Assembly (NCBI GenBank): GCA_023388055.1
Contig: JAEWGW010000002.1
Coordinates: 1 to 64,000 of the forward strand
Length of the DNA: 64,000 nt
Direction: 5' to 3'
Source of the DNA: Bacillota bacterium
GTDB lineage: Bacteria; Bacillota; Bacilli; Paenibacillales; NBRC-103111
Of the stretch, positions 7,436 through 15,114 are shown in pieces. Within the stretch, counting starts at the first letter, position 1, and every line of letters starts with the position of its first letter. Below the pieces are notes generated by a model. It was given only the letters and a program-made list of their open reading frames with translations, had not been told where the DNA came from and did not search any database. A program made the translations under genes and the position numbers.

Positions 7436-7789
7436 TCAGGGTTCATTCTCCAAGAGTTCAATAGCTTCCCCCTGCTGCTGCCTCAGGGCAATATGGTCCC
7501 TTCCCCAGGCACACATCACATCAATGATCTGATTGGCGGTTTTGCCATACTCGGTGATGGTATACTCCACCTTGGGCGGCATTTCATCATACACCCGCCG
7601 TCCCACTATGCCATCCCGCTCCAGCTCACGCAGCTGCTGGATCAGCACCTTCTGGGAAACGCCGGGAATCAGGCGCTGGAGCTCGCCGGTTCTTTTGGTC
7701 CCGGATATCAGCAGGCAGACGATCAGAGCCTTCCATTTGCCGCCGAGAATCTCCAGTGTCGCCTCAATGCCCAGCCGGTATTGCTTCAT
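7436..7789 (-). CDS. HxlR-family transcriptional regulator
   Basis: 117 residues from an ATG with AGGGGGATT upstream. Winged-helix HxlR signature: LEILGGKWKALIVCLL near residue 15, then RTGELQRLIPGVSQKVLIQQ (recognition helix) and a wing with VEYTITEYG. HxlR proteins of this type often sense quinones, aldehydes or diamide through a cysteine. Here the only cysteines are at VCLL and MCAWG. Divergent from a flavodoxin-fold quinone-reductase-like gene, a frequent target of such regulators, with a palindrome between the two. Confidence 0.9.
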   Translation of the reverse strand: MKQYRLGIEATLEILGGKWKALIVCLLISGTKRTGELQRLIPGVSQKVLIQQLRELERDGIVGRRVYDEMPPKVEYTITEYGKTANQIIDVMCAWGRDHIALRQQQGEAIELLENEP

Positions 7790-7828
7790 CGTCAATCCCC
7801 CTGTCGGATAAAACCAGCTCTGGCATCT

Positions 7829-7858
7829 ATTATCGCATATGGATTTCGGGTTATCCAA
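7829..7858 (-). promoter_or_regulatory. promoter of the HxlR gene
   Basis: Minus strand: TTGGAT (7853-7858), 18 nt, GATAAT (7829-7834). The palindrome at 7861-7876 abuts the -35 box, compatible with autoregulation. Confidence 0.5.
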
Positions 7859-7860
7859 TA

Positions 7861-7876
7861 CTTACCGGAAGGTAAG
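7861..7876. promoter_or_regulatory. palindromic operator between divergent genes
   Basis: CTTACC-GGAA-GGTAAG, a perfect 6+6 inverted repeat. It lies between the HxlR gene and the oxidoreductase and is the obvious candidate binding site for HxlR. Confidence 0.55.
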
Positions 7877-7973
7877 CATACACTGACTTCATTGTGTGTA
7901 TTTACGAACAGGAGCGGGAAGAGGATAATGAGTTCAATCCAATGAAACATATGCGAAAGGAAGGATTGACCCT

Positions 7974-8534
7974 ATGAAACCCCTTGTGATTGTAGCCCAC
8001 CCTGATATGGAGCGTTCGAGAGTCAACCGCAGATGGAAGCAGGAGCTGGACCAATACCCCTCGGATATTGCCGTCCATGAGCTGTACACCCAATATCCGG
8101 ATTGGAAGATAGACGTCTCCCGGGAGCAAAGCTTGCTGGAGGCTCATGATTTGGTGATTCTGCAATTCCCCTTATACTGGTACAGCTATCCCCCTCTATT
8201 GAAAAAATGGCTGGATGAGGTTTTCACTTACGGCTGGGCTTATGGTTCAAAGGGGGATAAACTCCGCGGCAAACGCTTCGGTATTGCCATGACAATCGGC
8301 GACAAGCAGGAAAACTACTCACCGGCCGGCTCCGTCTCATTCACAGTAGATGAGATGATCGCCCCCTTCAAAGCCAGCATGATCCATGTGGGGGCGGTAC
8401 CGCTGCCGTATTTCGCCGTATTCGGCTCCTCCTTCCAAGCCAGCGACGCACATATTGACCAAAGCGCCAGGGAGTATGTGGAATACATCTTCAGGCACAA
8501 AAGTAATGGCGTCTGTCATGCAGCGCGCGACTAA
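7974..8534 (+). CDS. flavodoxin-fold NAD(P)H-dependent oxidoreductase
   Basis: 186 residues, ATG after GAAAGGAAGG. KefF/YwrO-like NAD(P)H:quinone oxidoreductase: the N-terminal PLVIVAHPDMERSRVN loop binds FMN phosphate, and QFPLYWYSYPPLLKKWLDEV with FTYGWAYG forms the isoalloxazine site. The family reduces quinones and related electrophiles in the cytoplasm. The divergent HxlR regulator suggests electrophile-inducible expression. The C-terminal tail (HKSNGVCHAARD) is unusual and runs into intergenic repeat sequence. Confidence 0.88.
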   Translation: MKPLVIVAHPDMERSRVNRRWKQELDQYPSDIAVHELYTQYPDWKIDVSREQSLLEAHDLVILQFPLYWYSYPPLLKKWLDEVFTYGWAYGSKGDKLRGKRFGIAMTIGDKQENYSPAGSVSFTVDEMIAPFKASMIHVGAVPLPYFAVFGSSFQASDAHIDQSAREYVEYIFRHKSNGVCHAARD

Positions 8535-8785
8535 CTAAAGCCGATTTGTCCGCTGCCGGACCGGGAAGCCGTTATTTGGGCTAAATCGATGCTTTAGCGG
8601 TTTTCGCGGACTCAGCAGACGTTATTGCTTGCCAAAACCATATTATTGGGCTTTTTTTCAGCACATAACGGCTCCTGGGTCCGCGTAGATGAAAAAACAC
8701 CCTTTTTACGCATAATAGCGTCTCTGATGTCCGTTAGGACAGACAGCCTTACAATTCGGTTCACGCAATCACACTCCGCAGCAGC
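8535..8785. repeat. degenerate intergenic repeat tract
   Basis: No gene. Imperfect units of about 35-50 nt built round GGACTCAG.AG.CG.TATT and TAACGGCTCCT..GTCCGCG. The same phrases recur at 21100-21340 (for example GGACTCAGAAGCCGCTATT and TAACGGATCCTCTGTCCGCG). Short frames crossing the tract read through the repeat and are not convincing genes. Confidence 0.55.
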
Positions 8786-8831
8786 AAAAAAAGACCTTCC
8801 ACCGGCGGTTTGCCGAAGGAAGGCCTTTTTT
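8786..8831 (-). terminator. terminator of the yloU-recG operon
   Basis: Minus strand: GGCCTTCC ... GGAAGGTC stem with an inner CGGC/GCCG pairing, followed by TTTTTTT; 20 nt after the recG stop. Confidence 0.8.
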
Positions 8832-8850
8832 GAATTTAGCTCTAGCACGA

Positions 8851-10917
8851 TCAATCCAAGGGTTCTCCGCCCTCGGGCACGTCGCGGTTCAGGAACTCCC
8901 GCAGAGGAGCGAGCTCCGCCGCCGTCCAGAACCGGGGCTCCGCCACCAGCTCCGCGGCATCCTCTCTGGCCTGCTCCAGCACCTCGAAGTCGCTGACCAG
9001 GTCCGCCACCTTAAACTCGGGCAGCCCGCTCTGTTTGGTGCCGAAAAAGTCTCCGGGGCCACGCAGCTCCAGATCCCGCCGGGCAATCTCGAAGCCGTCA
9101 TTGGTCTCCGTCATCACCTTGAGGCGCTCCTTGGCAATCTCGTTCTTGGGATCGGCAATGAGCACACAGTAGGATTGAAGCTCACTGCGGCCTACCCGAC
9201 CCCGGAGCTGGTGAAGCTGGGACAGCCCGAAGCGCACCGCGTCATAGATAATCATCAGAGTGGCGTTGGGCACGTCCACCCCAACCTCGATTACCGTTGT
9301 GGAAACCAGCACCTGCACCCGGTTTTCCTTAAAAGCACTCATGATCTCGTCCTTTTCCTGGCTGCTCATCCGGCCATGGAGCAAACCGATACGCAGATCG
9401 GGGAAGGCCTGCATAAGCTGGATATGCACGTCGATGGCATTCTGCACATCCAGCTTCTCGGATTCCTCGATCAGCGGGCAAACCACGTAGGCCTGCCGCC
9501 CTTTCCCTACCTCCTGGCGGATAAAGCCCAGCACCCGGTCCATTTTGTCATGGGTGACGGAATAGGTCAGGATCGGCTTCCGCCCCTTGGGCAGCTCCTT
9601 CAACGTGGAAATATCCAGATCGCCGAAGGCGGTTATAGCCAGCGTCCGGGGAATCGGAGTGGCTGTCATGGAGAGCACATCCGGATTCATGCCCTTGCGC
9701 CGGAGAATCCCCCGCTGCTGGACGCCGAAGCGGTGCTGTTCATCCGTGACGACCAGCCCCAGATTGCGGAAAAACACATCCTCCTGGATCAGGGCATGGG
9801 TGCCAACAAGTATATCCGTCAGCCCCATCTGCAGGGCGGCCAGCGCCTCCTTGCGCTGCCTGTCCGTCAGACTGCCTGTCAGAAGCGCAATCTGGACGCC
9901 AAAGCCCTCAAACAAACGCTCCAATGAGGCTTTATGCTGCTCCGCCAGAATTTCCGTGGGGACCATTAAAGCCCCTTGAGCGCCTCCGGTAATCACCGCA
10001 TAAAGAGCTGTGGCGGCCACCACGGTTTTGCCTGCGCCTACATCACCCTGGAGCAGCCGGTTCATGGCATGAGGCGCTTCCAGATCATCGAGGATTTCAG
10101 CGATAACCTGCTTTTGGGAGTGGGTCAGGGTAAAGGGCAGCCTCCGGACAAAATCCCGGACCTTGGGCCTGTCCACCTTGTGGGGGACACCGTCTGCCTT
10201 GGTCCGGTTCAGAAGCCTGTACGCCTGCACCTTCAACTGGAACAGGAACAGCTCCTCGTAAACCATCCGTCTGCGGGCAGCCTGCCCCTCACGGGCATCC
10301 GTAGGCTGATGCAGAATCGCTACCGCTTCCTTGCGGGTAATAAACCGGTAGCGCTCCACCAGCTCCTCGGGCAGCACCTCGCCGATCATATCGCCAAATT
10401 GCACCAGAGCTTGCCGGATCACCTTCCTCAGGAACGTCTGGGTAATTCCTTCCGCTGTGGAATACACCGGCTGGAGTGTCCCGGTACGGGCCTTATCCCC
10501 GGCCGCCTCGGGAAATTCCGACGAACTGACGATGATGGTCTGCCGTTTCTCCTCCCATTTGCCCGAAACCACAATTTCCTTGCCCGGCGTCAGCTTATCC
10601 TTCATATAATGCCGGTTAAACCAAACAGCCGTGATCAAGAAACGGCCCCCCGCCATGATTCTGACGGTAAGCCGTGACTTGCTCCGGCCGTAAACGGACA
10701 GGACGGGCTCTCCGTAAAGAGTGCCCTGTATGGTAATCTTCTCCCCATCCTTAACCTCGGTGAGGTCACGGAGGCGGTAATCCTCATAACGGAACGGGTA
10801 GTATTCCAGCAGCTGCCCTACGGAGTGGAGCCCGAGTGCGCCGAGCTCCTTGGCCTTCTCCGCTCCGACGCCGCGGATCTGCCGCAGGGGGATGGTATAT
10901 AAATCAACGGCCGCCAT
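8851..10917 (-). CDS. recG: ATP-dependent DNA helicase RecG
   Basis: 688 residues. The start ATG overlaps the 3' end of the DegV gene by 14 nt; a longer frame to 10959 lies wholly within that gene. The N-terminal wedge/OB domain (about residues 1-250) is followed by superfamily 2 helicase motifs: GDVGAGKT (Walker A, about 290), TDEQHRFG (DExH, about 390), TATPIP (motif III), and STTVIEVGVDVPN and QLRGRVGRS (motifs V and VI). RecG remodels stalled replication forks and branches Holliday junctions. It is the last gene of the yloU-yloV-degV-recG unit. In B. subtilis fapR and plsX follow recG; here a terminator and repeats do. Confidence 0.95.
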   Translation of the reverse strand: MAAVDLYTIPLRQIRGVGAEKAKELGALGLHSVGQLLEYYPFRYEDYRLRDLTEVKDGEKITIQGTLYGEPVLSVYGRSKSRLTVRIMAGGRFLITAVWFNRHYMKDKLTPGKEIVVSGKWEEKRQTIIVSSSEFPEAAGDKARTGTLQPVYSTAEGITQTFLRKVIRQALVQFGDMIGEVLPEELVERYRFITRKEAVAILHQPTDAREGQAARRRMVYEELFLFQLKVQAYRLLNRTKADGVPHKVDRPKVRDFVRRLPFTLTHSQKQVIAEILDDLEAPHAMNRLLQGDVGAGKTVVAATALYAVITGGAQGALMVPTEILAEQHKASLERLFEGFGVQIALLTGSLTDRQRKEALAALQMGLTDILVGTHALIQEDVFFRNLGLVVTDEQHRFGVQQRGILRRKGMNPDVLSMTATPIPRTLAITAFGDLDISTLKELPKGRKPILTYSVTHDKMDRVLGFIRQEVGKGRQAYVVCPLIEESEKLDVQNAIDVHIQLMQAFPDLRIGLLHGRMSSQEKDEIMSAFKENRVQVLVSTTVIEVGVDVPNATLMIIYDAVRFGLSQLHQLRGRVGRSELQSYCVLIADPKNEIAKERLKVMTETNDGFEIARRDLELRGPGDFFGTKQSGLPEFKVADLVSDFEVLEQAREDAAELVAEPRFWTAAELAPLREFLNRDVPEGGEPLD

Positions 10918-11761
10918 AAGCCGGAACCATAAAAACCCCGACCGTCCCGCCGCCCACATGGGTGCCGATGACCGGTCCGATTGTTGTGTACATCATCTCA
11001 ACCACCTCAAAATGCTGGTGTATCAGCGCACTTAATTCCTCTGCAAATTCCATGGCATTGGCGTGGGCCACCGCCACCTGAACAGGGCCCTGGTACCGCT
11101 CCGCCAGCCGCTCCATGATGCGGACCATGGCTTTTTTGGTGCCGCGGATTTTGTCCACGGATACCACCGTGCCGTCCTCTACGGAGAGGATCGGCTTAAT
11201 CTGCAGGAGTGACCCCAAAAGCGCACCGGCTTTGCCGATCCTTCCACCCTTGTGGAGATACTCCAGCGTATCCACCAGAAACAAGAGAGTGGTTTGCTGG
11301 CGCAGCTCCTCCACCCGCTTCAGAATATATTCCTTGCTTTCGCCGGCCATAGCGGCACGGGCCGCCTCCACCACCAGCAGTCCGATGCCGTAGGTGGCGG
11401 TGCGTGAATCCACAATGGTAATATCGGCGGACGTTTCCAGCATTCCCTTGGCCATACAGGCCGACTGGTAGGTTCCGCTGAAGCTGGATGACAAATGTAT
11501 GGATATGATAACTGTATCCGGCTCCGCCGCCAGCCGGTTGTATACCGCGAGAAAATCAAGCGGCGAAGGCTGGGAGGTGGTGGGAAGCCGCTTTTCCCCG
11601 GCAAGCTTGACGTAGAAGTCCTCCGGCGAGATGGTTACGCCATCCAGATAAGCCTCTTCGCCGAAGTGGACCTTCAGCGGAACCATCTCAATGGAGAGCG
11701 CCTCCCGAAGCTCGGGCGGGATATCCGAGGTGCTGTCTGTCACAATGCGAATCCGGCCCAA
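10904..11761 (-). CDS. DegV-family fatty-acid-binding protein (FakB-like)
   Basis: 285 residues. Start is TTG with GGAGGTGAACCC just upstream. DegV signatures: IRIVTDSTSDIP at the N-terminus, TSQPSPLDF, the lipid-pocket IHLSSSFSGTYQSA, DSRTATYGIG, and the C-terminal GPVIGTHVGGGTVGV. DegV proteins bind a single fatty acid and, as FakB, present it to the kinase FakA. It directly follows the YloV (FakA-like) gene with a 27-nt gap, and its end overlaps recG. That adjacency supports a FakA-FakB pair for phosphorylating exogenous fatty acids (inference). Confidence 0.88.
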   Translation of the reverse strand: MGRIRIVTDSTSDIPPELREALSIEMVPLKVHFGEEAYLDGVTISPEDFYVKLAGEKRLPTTSQPSPLDFLAVYNRLAAEPDTVIISIHLSSSFSGTYQSACMAKGMLETSADITIVDSRTATYGIGLLVVEAARAAMAGESKEYILKRVEELRQQTTLLFLVDTLEYLHKGGRIGKAGALLGSLLQIKPILSVEDGTVVSVDKIRGTKKAMVRIMERLAERYQGPVQVAVAHANAMEFAEELSALIHQHFEVVEMMYTTIGPVIGTHVGGGTVGVFMVPAYGGR

Positions 11762-11788
11762 GGGTTCACCTCCGTTTCATTCTATACT

Positions 11789-13555
11789 CTACTCCACCGC
11801 AATCAGGTATGCGTACAAAGGCTGCCCGCCGTAGTGGATCTCCACCTCCGCGTCGCCGTGCTGCTCCTTCAGATAAGCCTTAAGGCTTTCGGTATCCGCA
11901 TCATTTGCTTCCTCACCGGTCAGGATGGTGACCACTTCCCCGCCGGACTCCAGCATGCTGTCCAGCAGATTGCGGCAGGTTTCCTGGACGTTGCGGTTAG
12001 CCGTGACGATTTTGCTGTCGTGGATACCGATAAAGTCCCCTTCCTTGATCTCAATGCCGTCAATGGAGGTGTCCCGCACTGCAAAGGTGACCTGGCCGGA
12101 ATGGACACCGGCGATGGCCTTCAGCATAGCCTCGGTATTTTCCTCCTGATCAGCCGACTCGTCAAAGGCCAGCATAGCAGCCATGCCTTGGGGAATGGAC
12201 TTGGTGGGAATCACAACCAGGGTTTTGCCCTCCACCAAATCGGCAGCCTGTTTGGCAGCCATCACGATATTGGAGTTATTGGGCAGCACATAGACGATCT
12301 CCGCATCTACACCCTCCACCGCATGGACAATGTCCTCGGTGCTGGGGTTCATGGTTTGGCCGCCGGAGAGAACCGCATTCACACCCAGGCTGCTGAAAAT
12401 CTCGGTTACTCCGTCGCCCATAGACACGGACACGAAGCCGTACTTGGAGCTTTGTCCCAAACCGTCCGTTCCCGCCATGGCCCCATGCACAGGAATAGGC
12501 TTCAGGGCGGCAATATCGCTTTCAGGTGCGATATATTCATACTCATCGGCCATCAGGATATGGGTATGCTGATCCCGCATATTCTCGATCTTAATCTTGG
12601 ACAAATCGCCAAAATTCATGGCGTAATTCATGGCATTGCCCGGATATTCGGCATGGACATGGACCTTCACCAGGTCATCATCAGCCACTACCAGGAGGGA
12701 ATCGCCCATTTTGCCCAATTCCTGCCGGAAAGCCTGTTCATCGAATACATACCCCGGAACCTTGCCCGGCGTCAGAGTGACAATGAACTCGGTGCAATAG
12801 CCGAATTCAATATCCTCGGTGCTGAGCATGGACTGGGCACTGTGTTTGCCCTCGCGGGACGGCACAGCAGCGGGCAGCTTGTCCGGCACGGCGGCAGGTG
12901 CAGCCTGTACCGGCGGAAGTGAAGCTACTGTTTCGCCTCTCAATGCCGCGAGGAACCCTTCATAGATGCACATGAGGCCTTGGCCGCCGGCATCCACTAC
13001 TCCAACCTGCTTCAGGACGGGAAGCTGGTCCGGTGTCCGCGATAAAGCAGCGTTGCCGGCCTGCAGCACCTCGCCCATCAGCTCCACTACATCCGGAAAT
13101 CTACGGTTCACGGCAACGGCATGTTTGGCCGCTTCCCGGGAGACAGTGAGGATTGTACCCTCCACAGGCTTGACCACTGCCTTATAAGCAGTGTCCACCC
13201 CATTCTGCAGTGCAGCAGCAAACTGCTGGGCATTAGCGCTCTCCAGCTCCTGTACGGATTTGGCGAAGCCGCGGAACAATTGGGACAGGATAACGCCGGA
13301 GTTTCCCCGGGCACCCATCAGCAGACCTTTCGACAGAGCCTCCGCCGCCTTGCCCAAATGCGGGTTCTGGCGCTTCTTTAATTCCTCCACACCGGAGGTC
13401 ATGGTCAGATTCATATTGGTGCCCGTGTCACCGTCCGGCACCGGAAATACGTTCAGTGCATTGACACGGTTTACATTGGCTGTCAGGTTGCCCGCTCCTG
13501 CCAGCACCATCTGAAAAAAGTCGGTTCCATCAAGTGAAATAAAGCGCTTACTCAA
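11789..13555 (-). CDS. yloV: DAK2-domain fatty acid kinase-like protein YloV
   Basis: 588 residues. The chosen TTG has GAAGGGG upstream and follows yloU by 19 nt; a frame to 13642 would overlap yloU. The N-terminal DAK2 (dihydroxyacetone-kinase-like) domain shows VFPVPDGDTGTNMNLT, the ATP/magnesium loop, and GARGNSGVILSQ. A linker near residue 215-250 (alanine/proline rich) leads into the C-terminal DegV-partner domain (DIEFGYCTEF through GQPLYAYL). Homologous to FakA, which phosphorylates fatty acids bound to FakB. In Bacillales yloU-yloV is a conserved pair; here a FakB-like degV follows directly. Confidence 0.92.
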   Translation of the reverse strand: MSKRFISLDGTDFFQMVLAGAGNLTANVNRVNALNVFPVPDGDTGTNMNLTMTSGVEELKKRQNPHLGKAAEALSKGLLMGARGNSGVILSQLFRGFAKSVQELESANAQQFAAALQNGVDTAYKAVVKPVEGTILTVSREAAKHAVAVNRRFPDVVELMGEVLQAGNAALSRTPDQLPVLKQVGVVDAGGQGLMCIYEGFLAALRGETVASLPPVQAAPAAVPDKLPAAVPSREGKHSAQSMLSTEDIEFGYCTEFIVTLTPGKVPGYVFDEQAFRQELGKMGDSLLVVADDDLVKVHVHAEYPGNAMNYAMNFGDLSKIKIENMRDQHTHILMADEYEYIAPESDIAALKPIPVHGAMAGTDGLGQSSKYGFVSVSMGDGVTEIFSSLGVNAVLSGGQTMNPSTEDIVHAVEGVDAEIVYVLPNNSNIVMAAKQAADLVEGKTLVVIPTKSIPQGMAAMLAFDESADQEENTEAMLKAIAGVHSGQVTFAVRDTSIDGIEIKEGDFIGIHDSKIVTANRNVQETCRNLLDSMLESGGEVVTILTGEEANDADTESLKAYLKEQHGDAEVEIHYGGQPLYAYLIAVE

Positions 13556-13574
13556 GAATAATTCCCCTTCCTGG

Positions 13575-13934
13575 TTAACGAGATACGCGAACCCCTTGCA
13601 CAAAGATATTGACGGTCTCCACTTGCAGACCGACGACATCATTCATCGTGTACTTGACCCGGTTTTGCACATTGTGCGCCACTTCGGAAATCTTCGTACC
13701 GTAGCTGACGATGATATATAGATCAATATGCAATGCGTCCGCTTCCTGCCGGATTTCCACGCCGCGGCTCAGGTTCTCGCGCCCCAGAAGCTCCGTGATG
13801 CCATCCTTCAATTGCTTGCGGGAAGCCATGCCGACCAGCCCGTAACATTCCAATGCGGCTGAGCCAACCAATACTGCGATTACTTCATCTGACACATTGA
13901 TTTTCCCGAATTCATTGGCCTGTTGAATTGGCAT
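13575..13934 (-). CDS. yloU: Asp23/Gls24 family protein YloU
   Basis: 119 residues, ATG with AAGGAG at 9 nt (a TTG at 13943 overlaps the site). Asp23 family features: EFGKINVSDEVIAVLVG, ALECYGLVGM, the amphipathic VEIRQEADALHIDLYIIV strand-helix pattern and VQNRVKYTMNDVVGLQVE. Family proteins sit at the cell envelope in Gram-positives and are linked to wall stress. It is the first gene of the yloU-yloV-degV-recG operon, with a strong promoter upstream. Confidence 0.92.
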   Translation of the reverse strand: MPIQQANEFGKINVSDEVIAVLVGSAALECYGLVGMASRKQLKDGITELLGRENLSRGVEIRQEADALHIDLYIIVSYGTKISEVAHNVQNRVKYTMNDVVGLQVETVNIFVQGVRVSR

Positions 13935-14022
13935 TTGTACCAACTCCTTTTTCTGACAAGTGGTTAAAGATATTATGGTCCATTCTTCATAGTACTATAA
14001 TTCTCAGAAGCATGCGAACCTT

Positions 14023-14051
14023 ATTATACCGTAAGTCGGCGTGTTCCTCAA
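14023..14051 (-). promoter_or_regulatory. sigma-A promoter of the yloU operon
   Basis: Minus strand: TTGAGG (14046-14051), 17 nt, TATAAT (14023-14028). About 80 nt of leader separate it from yloU. Confidence 0.75.
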
Positions 14052-14088
14052 TCTCCAGGAGAAACGAGGAAATGCTTGTCCCAACCGA

Positions 14089-14117
14089 TTGACCGGAACC
14101 GGGCCTTATGCTATTAT
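14089..14117 (+). promoter_or_regulatory. sigma-A promoter of rpmB
   Basis: TTGACC (14089-14094), 17 nt, TATTAT (14112-14117). Back to back with the yloU promoter. Confidence 0.75.
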
Positions 14118-14199
14118 GTTATAGTATGTTTCAAGAAGAGTTCCAATAACATGCAGATCTCGGATTACTCCGCAGCTCGATTTTAAGGAGGTGTCATAG

Positions 14200-14388
14200 A
14201 TGTCCCGTAAGTGTTATATCACTGGCAAAGCCCCTAAAACCGGCAACAACGTGTCCCATGCCAATAATAAGACCAAGCGCAACTGGGGAGTGAATGTACA
14301 AAAGGTACGCATCCTCGTTGACGGCAAGCCGAAGCGCGTTTGGGTTAGCGCCCGCGCTCTGAAGTCCGGCCTTGTGACCCGCGTTTAA
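14200..14388 (+). CDS. rpmB: 50S ribosomal protein bL28
   Basis: 62 residues, the normal family length; ATG after AAGGAGGTG. Signature MSRKCYITGKAPKTGNNVSH, then NVQKVRILVDGKPKRVWVSA and ALKSGLVTRV. This appears to be the zinc-free form, since only one cysteine is present and no CXXC pairs are seen. It assembles into the large ribosomal subunit. Transcribed on the plus strand against the flanking operons, as in Bacillales generally, with its own promoter and terminator. Confidence 0.97.
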   Translation: MSRKCYITGKAPKTGNNVSHANNKTKRNWGVNVQKVRILVDGKPKRVWVSARALKSGLVTRV

Positions 14389-14419
14389 TCATTCCGTTTC
14401 CTTAACAGGCGGAATAGAC

Positions 14420-14460
14420 AAAAAGCACCCGTACCGCTTTTGCGAGAGGTGCTTTTTTTG
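14420..14460 (+). terminator. rpmB terminator
   Basis: AAAAGCACC ... GGTGCTTTTTTT hairpin, 32 nt after the stop; the loop holds a smaller CCGCTTTTGCGAG fold. Confidence 0.85.
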
Positions 14461-14471
14461 TCTATGCGACT

Positions 14472-14511
14472 GCGGCGAAAAGCCTATGCTTCCGAAGCGG
14501 TGTTTACTTTT
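14472..14511 (+). repeat. AAAGCxTATGC-type repeat, copy A
   Basis: Begins GCGGCGAAAAGCCTATGCTT. In one frame it reads RRKAYASEAVF. Similar to the two minus-strand copies around spoVM, but more divergent in its second half. Confidence 0.4.
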
Positions 14512-14547
14512 GCAATGGCCCAAGCACCGCTATTTGTTGTCCCAAAG

Positions 14548-14598
14548 CTCCCTAACGGCTATCCTCCGGAAAGCCGGCGTCGTATGCATACGCTGACC
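14548..14598 (-). repeat. AAAGCxTATGC-type repeat, copy B
   Basis: Minus strand. It aligns with copy C at 14777-14830 over about 50 nt, including the shared end TTAGGGAG. In frame it reads AYAYDAGF, and the differences from copy C within that stretch are all at third codon positions. Confidence 0.5.
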
Positions 14599-14687
14599 AT
14601 CGGGACTTTGGCGGCAGTTCCTCGCAGCTCCTGTCGGTCTCCCGGCTGTGATATTCCCAAGTTGTCTGCTGGCTTGCCGGAGTGCCT

Positions 14688-14768
14688 CTAGTGTTTGCTG
14701 AAGGTATTGAGGATCGCCTTCACGAAGCCCCCCAAAAATTTAGGCAGCTTGATGGTGTAAAATTTCAT
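14688..14768 (-). CDS. spoVM: stage V sporulation protein M
   Basis: 26 residues, translated by hand because it is too short for most gene callers: MKFYTIKLPKFLGGFVKAI followed by LNTFSKH. This differs from B. subtilis SpoVM mainly in the last four residues. It is an amphipathic helix that recognises the convex outer forespore membrane and anchors SpoIVA to start spore-coat assembly; the P9 and basic face are kept. The ATG follows GGGAGGGG at 5 nt. Position next to rpmB and downstream of rpe matches Bacillales gene order. A sigma-E-type promoter lies about 275 nt upstream. Confidence 0.95.
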   Translation of the reverse strand: MKFYTIKLPKFLGGFVKAILNTFSKH

Positions 14769-14769
14769 C

Positions 14770-14898
14770 CTAACCCCTCCCTAAGCGCTTTTCGTCAGAA
14801 AAGCCAGCATCGTAAGCATAAGCTTTTCGCGCAGGCTGCCGTCTGCAGCCCTTGCCAGCTTGCAGCCGTCCACCGTCATGTTGCTTCCTTCGCTCCAT
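14770..14898 (-). other. possible upstream reading frame ahead of spoVM
   Basis: A 42-codon frame with AAAGAGG 7 nt before its ATG; its TAG stop ends 1 nt before the spoVM ATG. The C-terminal half reads ARKAYAYDAGFSDEKRLG, which is repeat copy C. A second frame (ATG at 14879, stop at 14781, 32 codons, site AAGGA) overlaps it. Either could couple translation to spoVM, or both could be accidents of the repeat. Nothing identifies a function. Confidence 0.25.
14777..14830 (-). repeat. AAAGCxTATGC-type repeat, copy C
   Basis: Minus strand: GCGAAAAGCTTATGCTTACG ... GAAAAGCGCTTAGGGAG. It contains the inverted pair GAAAAGC/GCTTTTC and runs directly into the spoVM ribosome-binding site. Confidence 0.5.
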
Positions 14899-15042
14899 GA
14901 ACAAGCCTCTTTCCCCTGCTCCGCTACTCTATATATATTCGCAGCACCCAAAATATGTGCCTATGAATTGCCCTACCGGAGAATGCGTGTGCCACGCATT
15001 CCCACAAAAAAAGGGCCCGGCAGGCTTTCACCCCCGTAACCC

Positions 15043-15071
15043 AATGTATGTGTACCAGCTTATAATTATTC
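15043..15071 (-). promoter_or_regulatory. sigma-E-type promoter for spoVM
   Basis: Minus strand: GAATAAT (15065-15071), 14 nt, CATACATT (15043-15050). This fits the mother-cell sigma-E consensus (KMATATT - 14/15 - CATACANT) very well. B. subtilis spoVM is sigma-E dependent. The resulting leader of about 270 nt (14769-15040) contains a strong GAATGCGTG/CACGCATTC hairpin around 14980-15002 and no recognised gene apart from the small frames noted separately. Confidence 0.75.
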
Positions 15072-15114
15072 CTGACGTGTTGTCCGACACTTTGCCGATT
15101 TCGAGGCTGTATGC

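Noticed and set aside
8612..8854. 80-codon minus-strand frame after recG
   Set aside because: It runs through the terminator and the degenerate repeat tract and has no ribosome site.
11495..12922. 475-codon plus-strand frame over degV and yloV
   Set aside because: Antisense to two well-identified genes; no recognisable domain.
14100..14199. ribosomal-protein autoregulatory leader upstream of rpmB
   Set aside because: The leader is short and no stable conserved fold was seen beyond the promoter.
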